Positions 51,804 through 61,143 of a stretch of 64,000 nucleotides of DNA are shown piece after piece; position 1 is the first letter of the stretch, and the number at the start of each line of letters is the position of its first letter. Origin of the DNA: Dethiosulfovibrio peptidovorans (lineage in GTDB: Bacteria > Synergistota > Synergistia > Synergistales > Dethiosulfovibrionaceae); assembly GCA_002748665.1 (NCBI GenBank), contig PDTB01000015.1:208191-272190 (forward strand), given 5' to 3'. Under the pieces are notes generated by a model. That model was not told the DNA's origin and ran no database searches. It saw nothing but the letters and a program-made list of their open reading frames with translations. The position numbers and the translations under genes were made by a program.

Positions 51804-53174
51804 TCAGACCATGTTCTCTGGACGGACAAGCCGATCAAAATCCTCACCCGAGAGAGCTCCTGAGGAGACAGCGGCCTCCCTGAGAGTGAGACCTTCTTCA
51901 TGAGCTTTTTTTGCGATGGCAGCCGACCGATCATAGCCCAATGTCGGCGTCAAAGCGGTGACCAACATGAGGGATCGGTCCCGTGTCTGGACGATTCGTT
52001 CCTCGTCGACCTCAAGTCCTGACAGGCACCTTTTAGTGAAGGAATCAACCCCGTCGGACAAAAGCCGCAGCGACTGAAGCACGGCGTTGATCATCACAGG
52101 CATGAACACGTTCAGCTGAAAGTTCCCCTGGCTTGCAGCCATACCCACCGCAACGTCGTTTCCCATGACCTGAACCGCGATCATGGTCAGAGCCTCGGCC
52201 TGAGTGGGATTAACCTTGCCGGGCATAATGGAACTCCCTGGCTCATTGGCTGGGATAACCAGCTCGCCCAGACCGCACCGAGGACCGGAAGCGAGCCACC
52301 GAACGTCGTTGGCAATCTTCATGAGGTCGGCCGCCAGCGCTTTGAGAACACCGTGAAGGGCTGCCAACTCGTCTTTGCTCGTGAGGGAATGAAATTTATC
52401 CGGTGCTGAACGAAAATCGATCCCTGTCAGGTCTCCCAGCTCCTGAGCCGCCCTTTCTCCGAACCCATCAGGGGCATTAAGGCCGGTTCCTACAGCTGTC
52501 CCCCCCAAAGCCAGGTCCTTGAGGTATTCCACAGCGCTGAGAAGCATGGACTCGCAGCGCTCGATCATACGAACCCATCCGCCTATCTCCTGACCAACAG
52601 TCACCGGTGTGGCATCCTGGAGATGGGTTCGGCCAATCTTGACCAGGTCAATATACCTCGTGACCTTCTCCCGGAGGACCGAAACCATGGCCTCCAAAAC
52701 AGGACACAGACGACGCTCAACAGCGAGCACTGTGGATATGTGCATAGCAGCGGGGAAGACATCGTTGCTGCTCTGGCTCCGGTTTACGTGATCGTTGGGA
52801 TGGACGTCCAACCCCGAGGATCTCCTGGCAAGGTGAGCCAAAACCTCATTGACATTCATGTTGGTCTGGGTACCGCTGCCGGTCTGCCACAAAGAGAGAG
52901 GAAACTGATCCTTCCAGTTGCCTGAAAGAACTTGATCGGCAGCCTCGACGATAGCCCGCCCTCGATCCTGATCCAGAACCTGGAGTTCAACGTTGACCGA
53001 GGCTGCAGCTTTTTTGATCAAAACCAAGGCCTCAATAAGCTCCGGCGGCATGACCTCTGTTCCTATAGGAAAATTATCCAGGCTCCTCTGGGTCTGAGGG
53101 CCCCATAGTGCATCATGCGGTACCATAACCTTTCCTAGTGAGTCTTCTTCCGTCCGCCATCCCACGCCGATCAC
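51804..53174 (-). CDS. fumC: class II fumarate hydratase
   Basis: 456 residues. RTEEDSLGKVMVPHDALWGP and TQRSLDNFPIG open the protein; GSGTQTNMNVNEVLA, SQSSNDVFPAAMHI, GRTHLQDATPVTVGQEIGGW and the superfamily signature GSSIMPGKVNPTQAE follow in order. It interconverts fumarate and malate. Start GTG 53172-53174 or GTG 53163-53165 (both follow AAAGGA). Convergent with the OYE-like gene across repeat copy D. Confidence 0.94.
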   Translation of the reverse strand: MIGVGWRTEEDSLGKVMVPHDALWGPQTQRSLDNFPIGTEVMPPELIEALVLIKKAAASVNVELQVLDQDRGRAIVEAADQVLSGNWKDQFPLSLWQTGSGTQTNMNVNEVLAHLARRSSGLDVHPNDHVNRSQSSNDVFPAAMHISTVLAVERRLCPVLEAMVSVLREKVTRYIDLVKIGRTHLQDATPVTVGQEIGGWVRMIERCESMLLSAVEYLKDLALGGTAVGTGLNAPDGFGERAAQELGDLTGIDFRSAPDKFHSLTSKDELAALHGVLKALAADLMKIANDVRWLASGPRCGLGELVIPANEPGSSIMPGKVNPTQAEALTMIAVQVMGNDVAVGMAASQGNFQLNVFMPVMINAVLQSLRLLSDGVDSFTKRCLSGLEVDEERIVQTRDRSLMLVTALTPTLGYDRSAAIAKKAHEEGLTLREAAVSSGALSGEDFDRLVRPENMV

Positions 53175-53216
53175 ATCCTTTCAAGGGATATGCGTATCAT
53201 ACATAGTATCCTTTGG

Positions 53217-53235
53217 TATTATATGCTCTATAATA
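53217..53235. promoter_or_regulatory. palindrome over the nikR promoter (candidate autoregulatory operator)
   Basis: TATTATA (53217-53223), five-base spacer TGCTC, TATAATA (53229-53235) is a perfect inverted repeat; the right half includes a TATAAT -10. It differs from the E. coli NikR site (GTATGA-N16-TCATAC), so binding by this NikR is inference. Confidence 0.5.
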
Positions 53236-53269
53236 GCAGTACGTACACGAAATATTGACGGGGGAAGAA

Positions 53270-53689
53270 ATGAAGATGACAGACAAAACGTTAATTCGCT
53301 TCGGGGTGGCGGTACCTGAGAAGCTGCTTCGTGATTTTGACCGCCAAGTTGAGGAGAAAGGCATTCCCAATAGATCCGAGGCCTTGAGACAACTTATACG
53401 GAACTCCATATCGGAACGACGATGGGCCCAAGGAGAGGGAGTTGTGTACGGGTCTTTGACTATCTCGTACAATCACCACGCCCGGGAGGTAAGTTCTGTT
53501 TTGACAGATGTTCAGCACAATTTCGGCGATGTCATTATTTGCACTAATCACGTTCATGCTGACAACGATCACTGTCTTGAGGTGATCATGGTCAAGGGCA
53601 AGGCCCACAGAGTGAAGAGCCTTGTGGATCTTCTCTCTGGAGTGAAGGCGGTCAACAACCTCTCGCCGGTCATCACGTCAATTTTATGA
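53270..53689 (+). CDS. nikR: nickel-responsive regulator NikR
   Basis: 139 residues. Ribbon-helix-helix domain: DKTLIRFGVAVPEKLLRDFD then RSEALRQLIRNSISERR. The ACT-like regulatory domain has HHAREVSSVLTDVQHNFGDV and NHVHADNDHCLEVIMVKG, giving the expected Ni ligands (His in HNFGD, HxH in HVHAD, Cys). No nik transporter gene is adjacent, so targets must be elsewhere. GGGGGAAGA is 3 bases from the ATG; Met at 53276 is a possible alternative. Confidence 0.92.
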   Translation: MKMTDKTLIRFGVAVPEKLLRDFDRQVEEKGIPNRSEALRQLIRNSISERRWAQGEGVVYGSLTISYNHHAREVSSVLTDVQHNFGDVIICTNHVHADNDHCLEVIMVKGKAHRVKSLVDLLSGVKAVNNLSPVITSIL

Positions 53690-53700
53690 CTCAACTTAAA

Positions 53701-53748
53701 AACACAATACAGGGACGCTGAAAATTCTTGGCGTCCCTGTATTGTGTT
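53701..53748. terminator. bidirectional terminator between nikR and ridA
   Basis: Perfect 18-bp stem (53701-53718 with 53731-53748) with 12-base loop between two convergent genes. Confidence 0.85.
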
Positions 53749-53760
53749 CGACTCTCTGGT

Positions 53761-54138
53761 TTATTGTTTCAGAGCGACGACCTCTATTTCCACCTTAGCG
53801 TCCAAGGGAAGTCTGGCAATCTGCACTGCGCTTCTGGCCGGGCACTCGCCGCTGAAGAACTTTTTATAGATCTCGTTCATTACGGCAAAGTCATTCATAT
53901 CCTGTAGAAAAACCGTGGTCTTGACCACGTTGTCCAGCGAACTTCCTCCGGCCTCCAATACAGCCGACACGTTCTTGAGAGCCAGCTCTGTCTGCCCTTC
54001 GATTGTATCGGCAAAGACCTTTGTTACCGGATCCATGCCGAGTTGTCCCGAAGTATAGACAAAGGTCTCGGTCTCAATTCCCTGGCTGTAGGGCCCAATA
54101 GCTCCCGGTGCTTTGTCCGTAACGATAGCTTTTCTCAT
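53761..54138 (-). CDS. ridA: RidA/YjgF-family enamine/imine deaminase
   Basis: 125 residues from ATG 54136-54138 with CAGGAGGAG upstream. GPYSQGIETETFVYTSGQLG, TELALKNVSAVLEAGGSSLD, VVKTTVFLQDMNDFAVMNEI and CPARSAVQIARLPLDAKVEI carry the family residues, including the Arg of PARSAV and the GQ near the N-terminus. RidA hydrolyses reactive enamines such as 2-aminoacrylate, fitting a cell that degrades amino acids and has a MalY-type lyase. Confidence 0.93.
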   Translation of the reverse strand: MRKAIVTDKAPGAIGPYSQGIETETFVYTSGQLGMDPVTKVFADTIEGQTELALKNVSAVLEAGGSSLDNVVKTTVFLQDMNDFAVMNEIYKKFFSGECPARSAVQIARLPLDAKVEIEVVALKQ

Positions 54139-54745
54139 AGGTAAATCTCCTCCTGCTCTTTGAAATATTTCGGCTCTCTTCATGCTCGCCAAAGATCACC
54201 GAACTTCCTCACTCAGTTTTTGGGGAACCTCTAAAAACTCAGAAACTCGCCTCAGGTCGTTTCGACGGAGCCCATTCAAGGTTCGTATTTTTAGTCTGCC
54301 GTCGTGAAGTATCGACTGGGACGAGGCGGATGTCATCCTAAGCCAAGAGGGCACAGGAGGTGCTCTCTGAATTTAATACATAGTCCGATCAAATTTATAG
54401 AAGAGCCGCTCCAAGCTTATTATAACATCTCAGAAGGGAACACCAAAGCTTGCTCCAGCGGGGAAGTCTCTCTCCAAACAAAATTCCCGGATAGCCCGAA
54501 GAAAATCCCCGACAGTCATGACGGCCTGGTCTTTTTCGTGGTTTGATCTCCAAAGACGTGTTTCACTCTGTTTCGGAAAGAAGCTTTGCTGTTTCAGGAA
54601 CTTCGGTGTTTGAGTATAACCGGTGTTGTGCGATCCTAATGCCCGGGAAAAGAGCTACCTTTCAAAATCGGGAATAAAATACGTACGACATGGTACTATA
54701 ACATCCAGACCTACGGAACTATATCGTCATCGGGAGGATTTATAC
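54139..54745. other. 607-base gap between ridA and the DUF2993-like gene
   Basis: No intact gene. It contains copy E of the dispersed repeat (54222-54368); the remainder, 54369-54745, is AT-richer and shows no frame I would defend. Confidence 0.6.
54222..54368 (-). repeat. dispersed repeat, partial copy E
   Basis: Starts GGGGAACCTCTAAAAACTCA and has CGACGGAGCCCATTCAAGGT, GACGAGGCGGATGTCATCC and GGGCACAGGAGGTGCT, the reverse of copy C; ends abruptly. Same end structure as copies F and G. Confidence 0.8.
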
Positions 54746-55507
54746 ATGACCCAATCTAAACTTGTTTTTTTAGCGGTATTGACTCTTGCTCTCCTTCAGT
54801 CCCCTCAGGCTCGCTCTCATGAGTTGGGACAAAAACTGTTCGATGAATTTCTAAGAAAAACACACCCTCAAGAGGCCGAGATGATCCTGGACGGAGAGCC
54901 AGAGGAGTCCGGTCGGGTCCGGCATATCTATCTAGACCTCCGAGATGCCGAGATCGGCGGTGTTATCGTAGATCAGATCGTTATCGAAGGCTTGGATGTC
55001 CTCTTCACCCCCCCTGATACGTGGAACACCGAGAGTGCCGATGTGCTCTCAGCCCTATCCACCAACGCCCTGACGGTGATTCGAGAACAGGACATCAACG
55101 ATCACTTGAAGCAAAAGGAGTTTGGTAAGGACGAGCGATGGGATAATATTCAGCTTGATTTCTCTCCGGGGCGGGTTTACGCTCGAGGAAACTACCTGGC
55201 CAACGCGCTTTTTATAAAGCTGAATATCCTCATTGAGATAGATGGGACTTTCAAGGTAACCGGTGGTAAGCAAATATGGTTGGACGACTACACTCTCAAG
55301 GTCAACCGTGCGACGATCCCTGACGGCCTGACCGATCGGGCTATATCCAAGATCCAGCCTATCCTTGACCTGAGAAAGTTTATATTCCCAGTCCAGTTAG
55401 AGAAGGTGATCCTCACCGACGAAGCGGCCCTTATCGAGAGTATCCGTCGTCCTCATCCTTTTGAGGGAATTCGATACAAATATAAAGCCCCCTTAGCTCA
55501 CCTGTGA
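54746..55507 (+). CDS. exported DUF2993 (LmeA-like) protein
   Basis: 253 residues from ATG 54746, GGGAGG upstream. N-terminal signal peptide (LVFLAVLTLALLQSPQARS). The rest has TVIREQDINDHLKQKEFGK, FIKLNILIEIDGTFKVTGGK and VNRATIPDGLTDRAISKIQP, resembling DUF2993 lipid-binding beta-barrel proteins (LmeA). Likely a periplasmic lipid-binding protein. It is followed by an MFS gene 67 bases downstream. Confidence 0.68.
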   Translation: MTQSKLVFLAVLTLALLQSPQARSHELGQKLFDEFLRKTHPQEAEMILDGEPEESGRVRHIYLDLRDAEIGGVIVDQIVIEGLDVLFTPPDTWNTESADVLSALSTNALTVIREQDINDHLKQKEFGKDERWDNIQLDFSPGRVYARGNYLANALFIKLNILIEIDGTFKVTGGKQIWLDDYTLKVNRATIPDGLTDRAISKIQPILDLRKFIFPVQLEKVILTDEAALIESIRRPHPFEGIRYKYKAPLAHL

Positions 55508-55580
55508 CACAAAACCCCTGGGGTGTTACAATGCCATTCAACGGCTTTCGTCCAAGCAAGAAAAAAGGAAGGATATGCCC

Positions 55581-56765
55581 ATGGAGCTTACAGTAAACTC
55601 CTCCGTATCGTCGAAAACGAAGGTGTCCCTTCTGGCTACAGGTCACCTGGTCAACGATCTATACGCTGCTTTCCTTGATACCTTCCTACCGACAATGGTT
55701 CGAAACCTGGGATTTTCCTACGTTCAAGCCGGTATCCTCACATCTCTGTCAGGAATTATGCACGTTGTTTTCCAGCCGATCATGGGGCACGTGGCTGACG
55801 GGCACACCAGACCGTGGCCCATTATGTTCGGTCCCATAGCCACAGCCCTGGGGGCCTCCCTCATCCCTCTGTCCAGCAGTTATACAATGGCCTTGAGCAT
55901 GGTGGTCCTTTGGGGTCTGGGAACAGCGTCTTTTCACCCCCAGGGTCAAGGCTCTCTGGGATACATAACACCTCCTCAGGATCTTGCCTTTGCCATTTCG
56001 TTATTCGGCCTTGGAGGCATGTCGGGGGTGACTGTCAGTTCTCTGTACGCCGTTGCTCTTTATCGCTTTCTTCCGCATTGGGTCATACCTCTTGTGGCGG
56101 TTACACCACCAATACTTTTGGCCTGTGTGTATTACCGCATTATGCCTCAGATTCGAGAATCGTCTGACGAGCATATAAATACTGCAGAGGATGGATTTAT
56201 TAAAAACCTTGTGGGAGTTTTTCGGCTGGTCTATCCCATATGGATCGTGACGTTCTTGAGGGATTGCTCTAAAAGGGGGCTTCGGTTTTTAATTCCCTTG
56301 CTGGTGACGGCCCACGGCGGATCGATGACTCAAGTCGGAACCCTCCTGTTTGCTCTGTCCCTGAATTCAGCCATCGCCCCTCTGATCGTTGCACGAATTG
56401 CTCTGAAAGTGGGAAATGTTCCGGTGGTTCGGGCTATAATCCCCTCAGCGGGAACGCTGCTATGCGTGGCATGGCTCGTTGATTCCTCTTGGAGTATCCC
56501 CCTGTTCGTCATCGGAGGAGCCTTACTAAGCTCTTGCTCGCCGGCCACAGACGCAATGGCCCAAAACTTGGCTTCCAAGCGTCGCAGCACCGCCAGCTCG
56601 ATCATGATGGGGTTCTCTTTCGGCCTGGGAGGGGCTGCTATGGCACCTTTGGGGTGGCTCTCGGATCAGAGCGGACTTCGAGCTGCCCTGGGACTCGTGT
56701 CCTTTTTACCTTTTCTTGCCGTTCCAACCATGATGTTCCTGTGGCCTAAAAAAGGCATAGCCTAA
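55581..56765 (+). CDS. MFS transporter of the fosmidomycin-resistance (FSR) type
   Basis: 394 residues with about 12 membrane helices. LLATGHLVNDLYAAFLDTFL and LPTMVRNLGFSYVQAGILTS resemble the FSR/Bmr-type MFS start (GH-x-x-x-D). GQGSLGY and FSFGLGGAAMAPLGWLSD are likewise typical. It probably exports a small molecule; substrate unknown. ATG 55581 is better spaced from GGAAGG than the ATG at 55575. Confidence 0.78.
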   Translation: MELTVNSSVSSKTKVSLLATGHLVNDLYAAFLDTFLPTMVRNLGFSYVQAGILTSLSGIMHVVFQPIMGHVADGHTRPWPIMFGPIATALGASLIPLSSSYTMALSMVVLWGLGTASFHPQGQGSLGYITPPQDLAFAISLFGLGGMSGVTVSSLYAVALYRFLPHWVIPLVAVTPPILLACVYYRIMPQIRESSDEHINTAEDGFIKNLVGVFRLVYPIWIVTFLRDCSKRGLRFLIPLLVTAHGGSMTQVGTLLFALSLNSAIAPLIVARIALKVGNVPVVRAIIPSAGTLLCVAWLVDSSWSIPLFVIGGALLSSCSPATDAMAQNLASKRRSTASSIMMGFSFGLGGAAMAPLGWLSDQSGLRAALGLVSFLPFLAVPTMMFLWPKKGIA

Positions 56766-56792
56766 TATTTTTTAACAAAAAGGAGAGATTAT

Positions 56793-59615
56793 ATGTCGTA
56801 CAAAGACTGGTTCCCCCGGGGAAGCGGCGATTGGTTCGATCAGAGAGGCAGCAACGATAGGTCCCAACCGCCCAAGTTTAAACTCCCCATCAGTAAGCCC
56901 GTCCTCATCGCTTTGGTTATCGTTGCTTTAATCATCGTCGTCGTCCAGGGTTCTGCGGGATTTCTCACCGAAATCTACTGGTTTCAAGCCCAAAAACTAA
57001 GCTCCGTATTCTGGACAACGCTTATTTCTCAATGGGGTTTATGGCTAACCGCCACCATTCTTTCAACGGTGATTTTTCTGATCTCCTTCCGTCTGGCCCA
57101 GAGACGAGCCGGATCCATCTCTCTTCCTGATGAGCTGGCCCAGCTCATCCCCCTTCGTTCTCCCAAGGCTGCTCTGCTGGTTATTGCGGCATCAATAATC
57201 TTGGGCGTCATTACGGGCAACGGTGTCCGAGGACAGTGGGAGGTTGTTCTACGATTTATACATGCCACATCTTTCGGAGTAACTGACCCCATCTTTGGAC
57301 ACGATGTGGGACTCTACGTCTTCGGGCTTCCGTTCTACCATATGCTCCACGCCTGGCTCATGCAGCTTTTGTTCCTTTGCCTGGTCGGATCGGCTGCTAT
57401 CTATGTGCTCACACTCCTGCCCAAGTTCCAGCTCGAACGCCGAATCATCGTCCCCACGCCCATCCGGGGACACCTCCTTTCATTGGCCGCCTTATTGGCC
57501 TTGAACTGGTCCTTCGGGTACTGGCTTGAGCGTTTCAATCTGTTGTACTCTACCAGGGGAGTCGCTTTCGGAGCCAGCTATACCGACATCCACGCCGATC
57601 TTCTGGCACTGAACGTCATGACCGTTCTTTCAGCTATGGTGGCTGTCCTGCTTCTCCTGGGAATCGCAAAAAAAACATGGAAATACTCGGCTTTCGTGAT
57701 CGGTGCCCTCTTCGTCTCCAATATCCTCCTGAGAGGTGTCTACCCAGGGCTCATCCAAAAATATGTAGTGGTCCCCAACGAGCTCGTCAAGGAGACCCCC
57801 TATATAGAGCATAACATCACCGCTACGGTGGAAGCCTACGGCCTCAAGGACCTTTCTATCCTGAAAGTGGAGCCTGATAAAACGATTACTCAGGCGGACC
57901 TGGAGGACGACACGGAGACCTTGACCAACATTCGGTTATGGGAATACAGCCCCCTGCTCCGAAGTTACAAACAACTTCAGGAGATTCGCAGCTATTATGA
58001 CTTTCTGAATGCCGACATCGACCGATATTCGGTAAGAGGACATACCCGGCAAGTGATGATCGCAGCCCGGGAACTTAATCTCAGAGAGCTTCAAAACCCC
58101 ACCTGGACCAACACAAAGCTGGAGTTCACCCACGGATATGGGGTTGTGATGAACCCGGTCAACGAGGTTAGCCCCAGTGGACAGCCCGTTTTCTGGGTTA
58201 AGGATCTGCCACCGTTGATGTCCATCCCTATGTCCATCAATAAGCCTCAGATCTACTATGGCGAGGCTCCAGAGAACTATGCATTCGTCAAGACTACCGT
58301 CCAGGAATTCGACTACCCTATGGGGGAATCGAATGCCCGTACGACCTACGATGGCTCGGGAGGCGTTCCCATGGGTTCCCTGTGGCGGAGGCTCATATAC
58401 GCCTTGAGCTTCAACGACTCAAAGATCATTTTCTCCGACGTGTTCACTCCAGAGAGCCGGATTATGTATCACCGGAACATCCGAGGTCGGCTCAGAAAAG
58501 CTGCTCCGTTCCTTCTCTACGATGGCGATCCATACATGGCTGTAGTGAACGGACGGCTTTTGTGGATTCAAGACTGCTACACTGCCACCGATGGGTACCC
58601 CTATTCGGAGCCCGTACCGGTCGGAGCAGGACGAAGCCGGGCTAGGATTAACTACATCCGAAACAGCGTAAAAGCAACGGTGGATGCCTATGACGGCACC
58701 ATGATTTTCTACGTGCTTGATAATTCAGATCCCCTCATTGCTACTTGGCGAAAAATTTTTCCTGACCTGTTTACCGACGGAAGCTCCATGTCTCCCGAAC
58801 TTCGGCGTCACATTCGGTATCCCAAAGGGCTTTTCGCCATTCAAAGCGAGATTTACCGAACATACCACATGCAAAACCCCAATACTTTCTACAACAAAGA
58901 GGACGTTTGGGAGACTGTCGGCAGTGGCGACGATCATACAGCGATGGATTCTTACTACCTGATCATGACTCTGGCAGGAGAGACATCATCCGAGTTCGTC
59001 ATCATATCGCCTTTCATGCCTGTGGGTAAAAATAACATGATCGCCTGGCTTGCCGGCCGATCAGATGGGGAACACTACGGCGACCTGCTGGTTTACAAGT
59101 TCCCCAAACAGAAACTCATTTATGGTCCTACTCAGGTTGCAGCTTTGGTAGACCAAAATCCGGAGATATCGGCCCAGTTATCCCTGTGGAGCCAGAGAGG
59201 TTCTGACGTTATCAGGGGCAACATGTTAGTCATCCCCATAGGCAAATCCCTTCTCTATGTCCAACCTCTGTACCTTCGGGCTGAACGAGGGGATCTGCCT
59301 GAACTCAAGCGGGTGATCGTCTCGACGGGCGGACGAGTTACCTGGGCCCAGGATTTTGGGTCGGCTCTGGCGAAGCTCCTTGGTCTGTCCGCAACAGCCG
59401 CTTCACCTGAGGATTTTGTGGATCAGCCACGCACTATTGAAACCTCAACGAACGGAGGTTCTCATGATCTTCACAGTCTGGCCGTTCGAGCCCAGGAGAT
59501 CTGGGAAGCATCCCAGTCTGCTCTAAGAGCTGGAGACTGGAAGGGCTATGGTCACTGGATGAATAAGCTGGAGGAAGTTATTCTCGAGATGGAGCGAAAA
59601 AGTTCCTCAAGATAA
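56793..59615 (+). CDS. UPF0182 large membrane protein
   Basis: 940 residues. About seven hydrophobic helices in the first 340 residues (LIALVIVALIIVVVQGSAGF, AALLVIAASIILGVITGNGV), followed by a large extracytoplasmic domain with ATVEAYGLKDLS, RSYYDFLNADIDRYSVRG and IIFSDVFTPESRIMYHR, all UPF0182 landmarks. The function is not known. AAAAAGGAGAG precedes the ATG. A perfect hairpin follows, and the MFS gene ends 28 bases upstream, so the two may be one unit. Confidence 0.92.
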   Translation: MSYKDWFPRGSGDWFDQRGSNDRSQPPKFKLPISKPVLIALVIVALIIVVVQGSAGFLTEIYWFQAQKLSSVFWTTLISQWGLWLTATILSTVIFLISFRLAQRRAGSISLPDELAQLIPLRSPKAALLVIAASIILGVITGNGVRGQWEVVLRFIHATSFGVTDPIFGHDVGLYVFGLPFYHMLHAWLMQLLFLCLVGSAAIYVLTLLPKFQLERRIIVPTPIRGHLLSLAALLALNWSFGYWLERFNLLYSTRGVAFGASYTDIHADLLALNVMTVLSAMVAVLLLLGIAKKTWKYSAFVIGALFVSNILLRGVYPGLIQKYVVVPNELVKETPYIEHNITATVEAYGLKDLSILKVEPDKTITQADLEDDTETLTNIRLWEYSPLLRSYKQLQEIRSYYDFLNADIDRYSVRGHTRQVMIAARELNLRELQNPTWTNTKLEFTHGYGVVMNPVNEVSPSGQPVFWVKDLPPLMSIPMSINKPQIYYGEAPENYAFVKTTVQEFDYPMGESNARTTYDGSGGVPMGSLWRRLIYALSFNDSKIIFSDVFTPESRIMYHRNIRGRLRKAAPFLLYDGDPYMAVVNGRLLWIQDCYTATDGYPYSEPVPVGAGRSRARINYIRNSVKATVDAYDGTMIFYVLDNSDPLIATWRKIFPDLFTDGSSMSPELRRHIRYPKGLFAIQSEIYRTYHMQNPNTFYNKEDVWETVGSGDDHTAMDSYYLIMTLAGETSSEFVIISPFMPVGKNNMIAWLAGRSDGEHYGDLLVYKFPKQKLIYGPTQVAALVDQNPEISAQLSLWSQRGSDVIRGNMLVIPIGKSLLYVQPLYLRAERGDLPELKRVIVSTGGRVTWAQDFGSALAKLLGLSATAASPEDFVDQPRTIETSTNGGSHDLHSLAVRAQEIWEASQSALRAGDWKGYGHWMNKLEEVILEMERKSSSR

Positions 59616-59695
59616 ATGAGAAATCTCCTTGAGAAAAAGAACAAAAAAGGGTATCCTAGTGTGGGTAGATCAAGTTTCTCCATACCAACAACCTC

Positions 59696-59735
59696 CAGAC
59701 AATACGCCGACGGATGTCCGTCGGCGTATTGTCTG
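59696..59735. terminator. perfect 19-bp hairpin between UPF0182 and the flavodiiron gene
   Basis: Arms 59696-59714 and 59717-59735 are exact complements with a two-base centre (TG). No T run follows on either strand. It sits between two convergent genes, so it may act as a terminator, but the tiny loop is odd. Confidence 0.6.
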
Positions 59736-59740
59736 ACGAT

Positions 59741-59766
59741 AGGGAACCTCTAAAAACTCAGAAACG
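59741..59766 (-). repeat. dispersed repeat, end fragment F
   Basis: AGGGAACCTCTAAAAACTCA then GAAACG, the same terminal text as copies E and G; then nothing similar. It is right at the stop of the flavodiiron gene. Confidence 0.7.
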
Positions 59767-60972
59767 TCAATCATCCACTCCTATAACGGCATCGGCAACG
59801 TTTCGTCCTAATTCCACCGCCATGTCTAAATCCTGCTCAGTCGGTCGGCTCACAATCTCCACTTCGGGTTCCACCTTTGTCCACCCCGCCTGTTCGGCGA
59901 AGAGTCTTAATGGTTTCATCGCGGCTCCCTTACTCCAGGTATAGGAGCCACAGATACCCACAAAACGTCGAGACATCTTCTTACCTTCCAGCATATCCAT
60001 AAAGTGAGCTATTTTGGGAAACACCCCGCCGTTGTAGCTGCACCCTACCAAGATCAGGCCCCGACACCTCCAAGCCTCCTGGATGAGACTTGATAGGTCT
60101 GCCGTAGCCGAATCCATCACGGTCACGTCGGTCACGCCCTCGTCATGGATGCCCCGAGCTGCCGCCTCGGCCAGACGAGCGGTATTTCCGTACATGGAGC
60201 CATATACAACTAAAACTGCTCGATCGGTATCTTGCCTAGCCATCGAGCGATACAGTTCAACAATATATCCTGGATCTTTTCGGTACAGGGGGCCGTGAGC
60301 AGGACAAATCATTCCCAGATCTAAACCATCAACTTTAGCCAAAGCTCTCTCGACAAAAGTGGAGTATTTTCCTACAATATTGGAGTAGTACCGATACGTT
60401 TCGCCTCTGTAATCCTCCAGGTCGATTTGGTCATCAAAGAGCCCACCATCCAGGGCTCCGAAGCTCCCAAAGGCATCACAAGAATAGAGAGCTTTGGAGA
60501 CTGTATCGTAGGTTACCATGGTTTCAGGCCAGTGAACCATGGGGATCAGGGAGAAGGTCAGACTGTGGTTGCCCAACTCCAACACGTCTCCATCAGCCAC
60601 CTCCAGAGATTGCGGCAGTGAGCCATAAAACTGACTCACATACTTAAGGGTTTTCCTGTTGCCTACGATGGTGATCTCTGGGAAAGCCTGAAGCATGGTC
60701 TCAATAGCTCCTGAGTGATCGGGTTCAACGTGATTGATAATCATGTAGTCCACAGATCGATCAGTACCTATGATCCCCTTGATTTTAGCGATGTATTGAT
60801 AGTAAAAATCGGCCTTAACCCCGTCGATCACTGCCACCTTGTTATCGTCAATCATGTAAGAATTATAGGAAACCCCTCTGGAAAGAGGCCACAAAGCCTC
60901 AAAGAAACCGGTGGTCCTGTCGTTGATGCCTATCCACCAGGTCTTATCAGCGATCTGAATTGGTCTGTTCAT
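59767..60972 (-). CDS. flavodiiron protein (A-type flavoprotein, NO/O2 reductase)
   Basis: 401 residues. Metallo-beta-lactamase domain: VDYMIINHVEPDHSGAIET (HxExDH diiron ligands), SLIPMVHWPETMVTYD, YSCDAFGSFGALDG, MICPAHGPLYRKD. The flavodoxin domain (about 250-395) has AVLVVYGSMYGNTARLAEAA (FMN phosphate loop) and ICGSYTWSKGAAMK. It reduces O2 or NO to harmless products. Start ATG 60970-60972 with AGAGGTGG upstream. It complements hcp 25 kb away; a 16-bp palindrome lies in its promoter region. Confidence 0.93.
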   Translation of the reverse strand: MNRPIQIADKTWWIGINDRTTGFFEALWPLSRGVSYNSYMIDDNKVAVIDGVKADFYYQYIAKIKGIIGTDRSVDYMIINHVEPDHSGAIETMLQAFPEITIVGNRKTLKYVSQFYGSLPQSLEVADGDVLELGNHSLTFSLIPMVHWPETMVTYDTVSKALYSCDAFGSFGALDGGLFDDQIDLEDYRGETYRYYSNIVGKYSTFVERALAKVDGLDLGMICPAHGPLYRKDPGYIVELYRSMARQDTDRAVLVVYGSMYGNTARLAEAAARGIHDEGVTDVTVMDSATADLSSLIQEAWRCRGLILVGCSYNGGVFPKIAHFMDMLEGKKMSRRFVGICGSYTWSKGAAMKPLRLFAEQAGWTKVEPEVEIVSRPTEQDLDMAVELGRNVADAVIGVDD

Positions 60973-61030
60973 GTATATACCACCTCTCATCAAATTACTC
61001 TGCTGAATATAGTAGCACAGTCATTCGAAC

Positions 61031-61046
61031 TTCGTTTATAAACGAA
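61031..61046. promoter_or_regulatory. 16-bp perfect palindrome in the flavodiiron gene promoter region
   Basis: TTCGTTTATAAACGAA is fully self-complementary. On the minus strand it lies about 17 bases upstream of a TACTAT -10-like element (61009-61014). Likely operator of an unknown regulator; it is not an FNR-type TTGAT-N4-ATCAA site. Confidence 0.5.
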
Positions 61047-61076
61047 CAATAGCGGGAGAACTTCTCTCGCTATTGT
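61046..61076. terminator. hairpin in the AT-rich gap
   Basis: Arms ACAATAGCGGGAGAA and TTCTCTCGCTATTGT (one G-U), followed on the + strand by an A-rich run; role (terminator or processed structure) unclear. The rest of 61077-61143 is AT-rich with no feature. Confidence 0.45.
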
Positions 61077-61143
61077 TAAATAAAAAATAATTTAAAAAGT
61101 AAAAAAATTTATAATAAATTTTCTGTGTACCCTGATTATCCAT

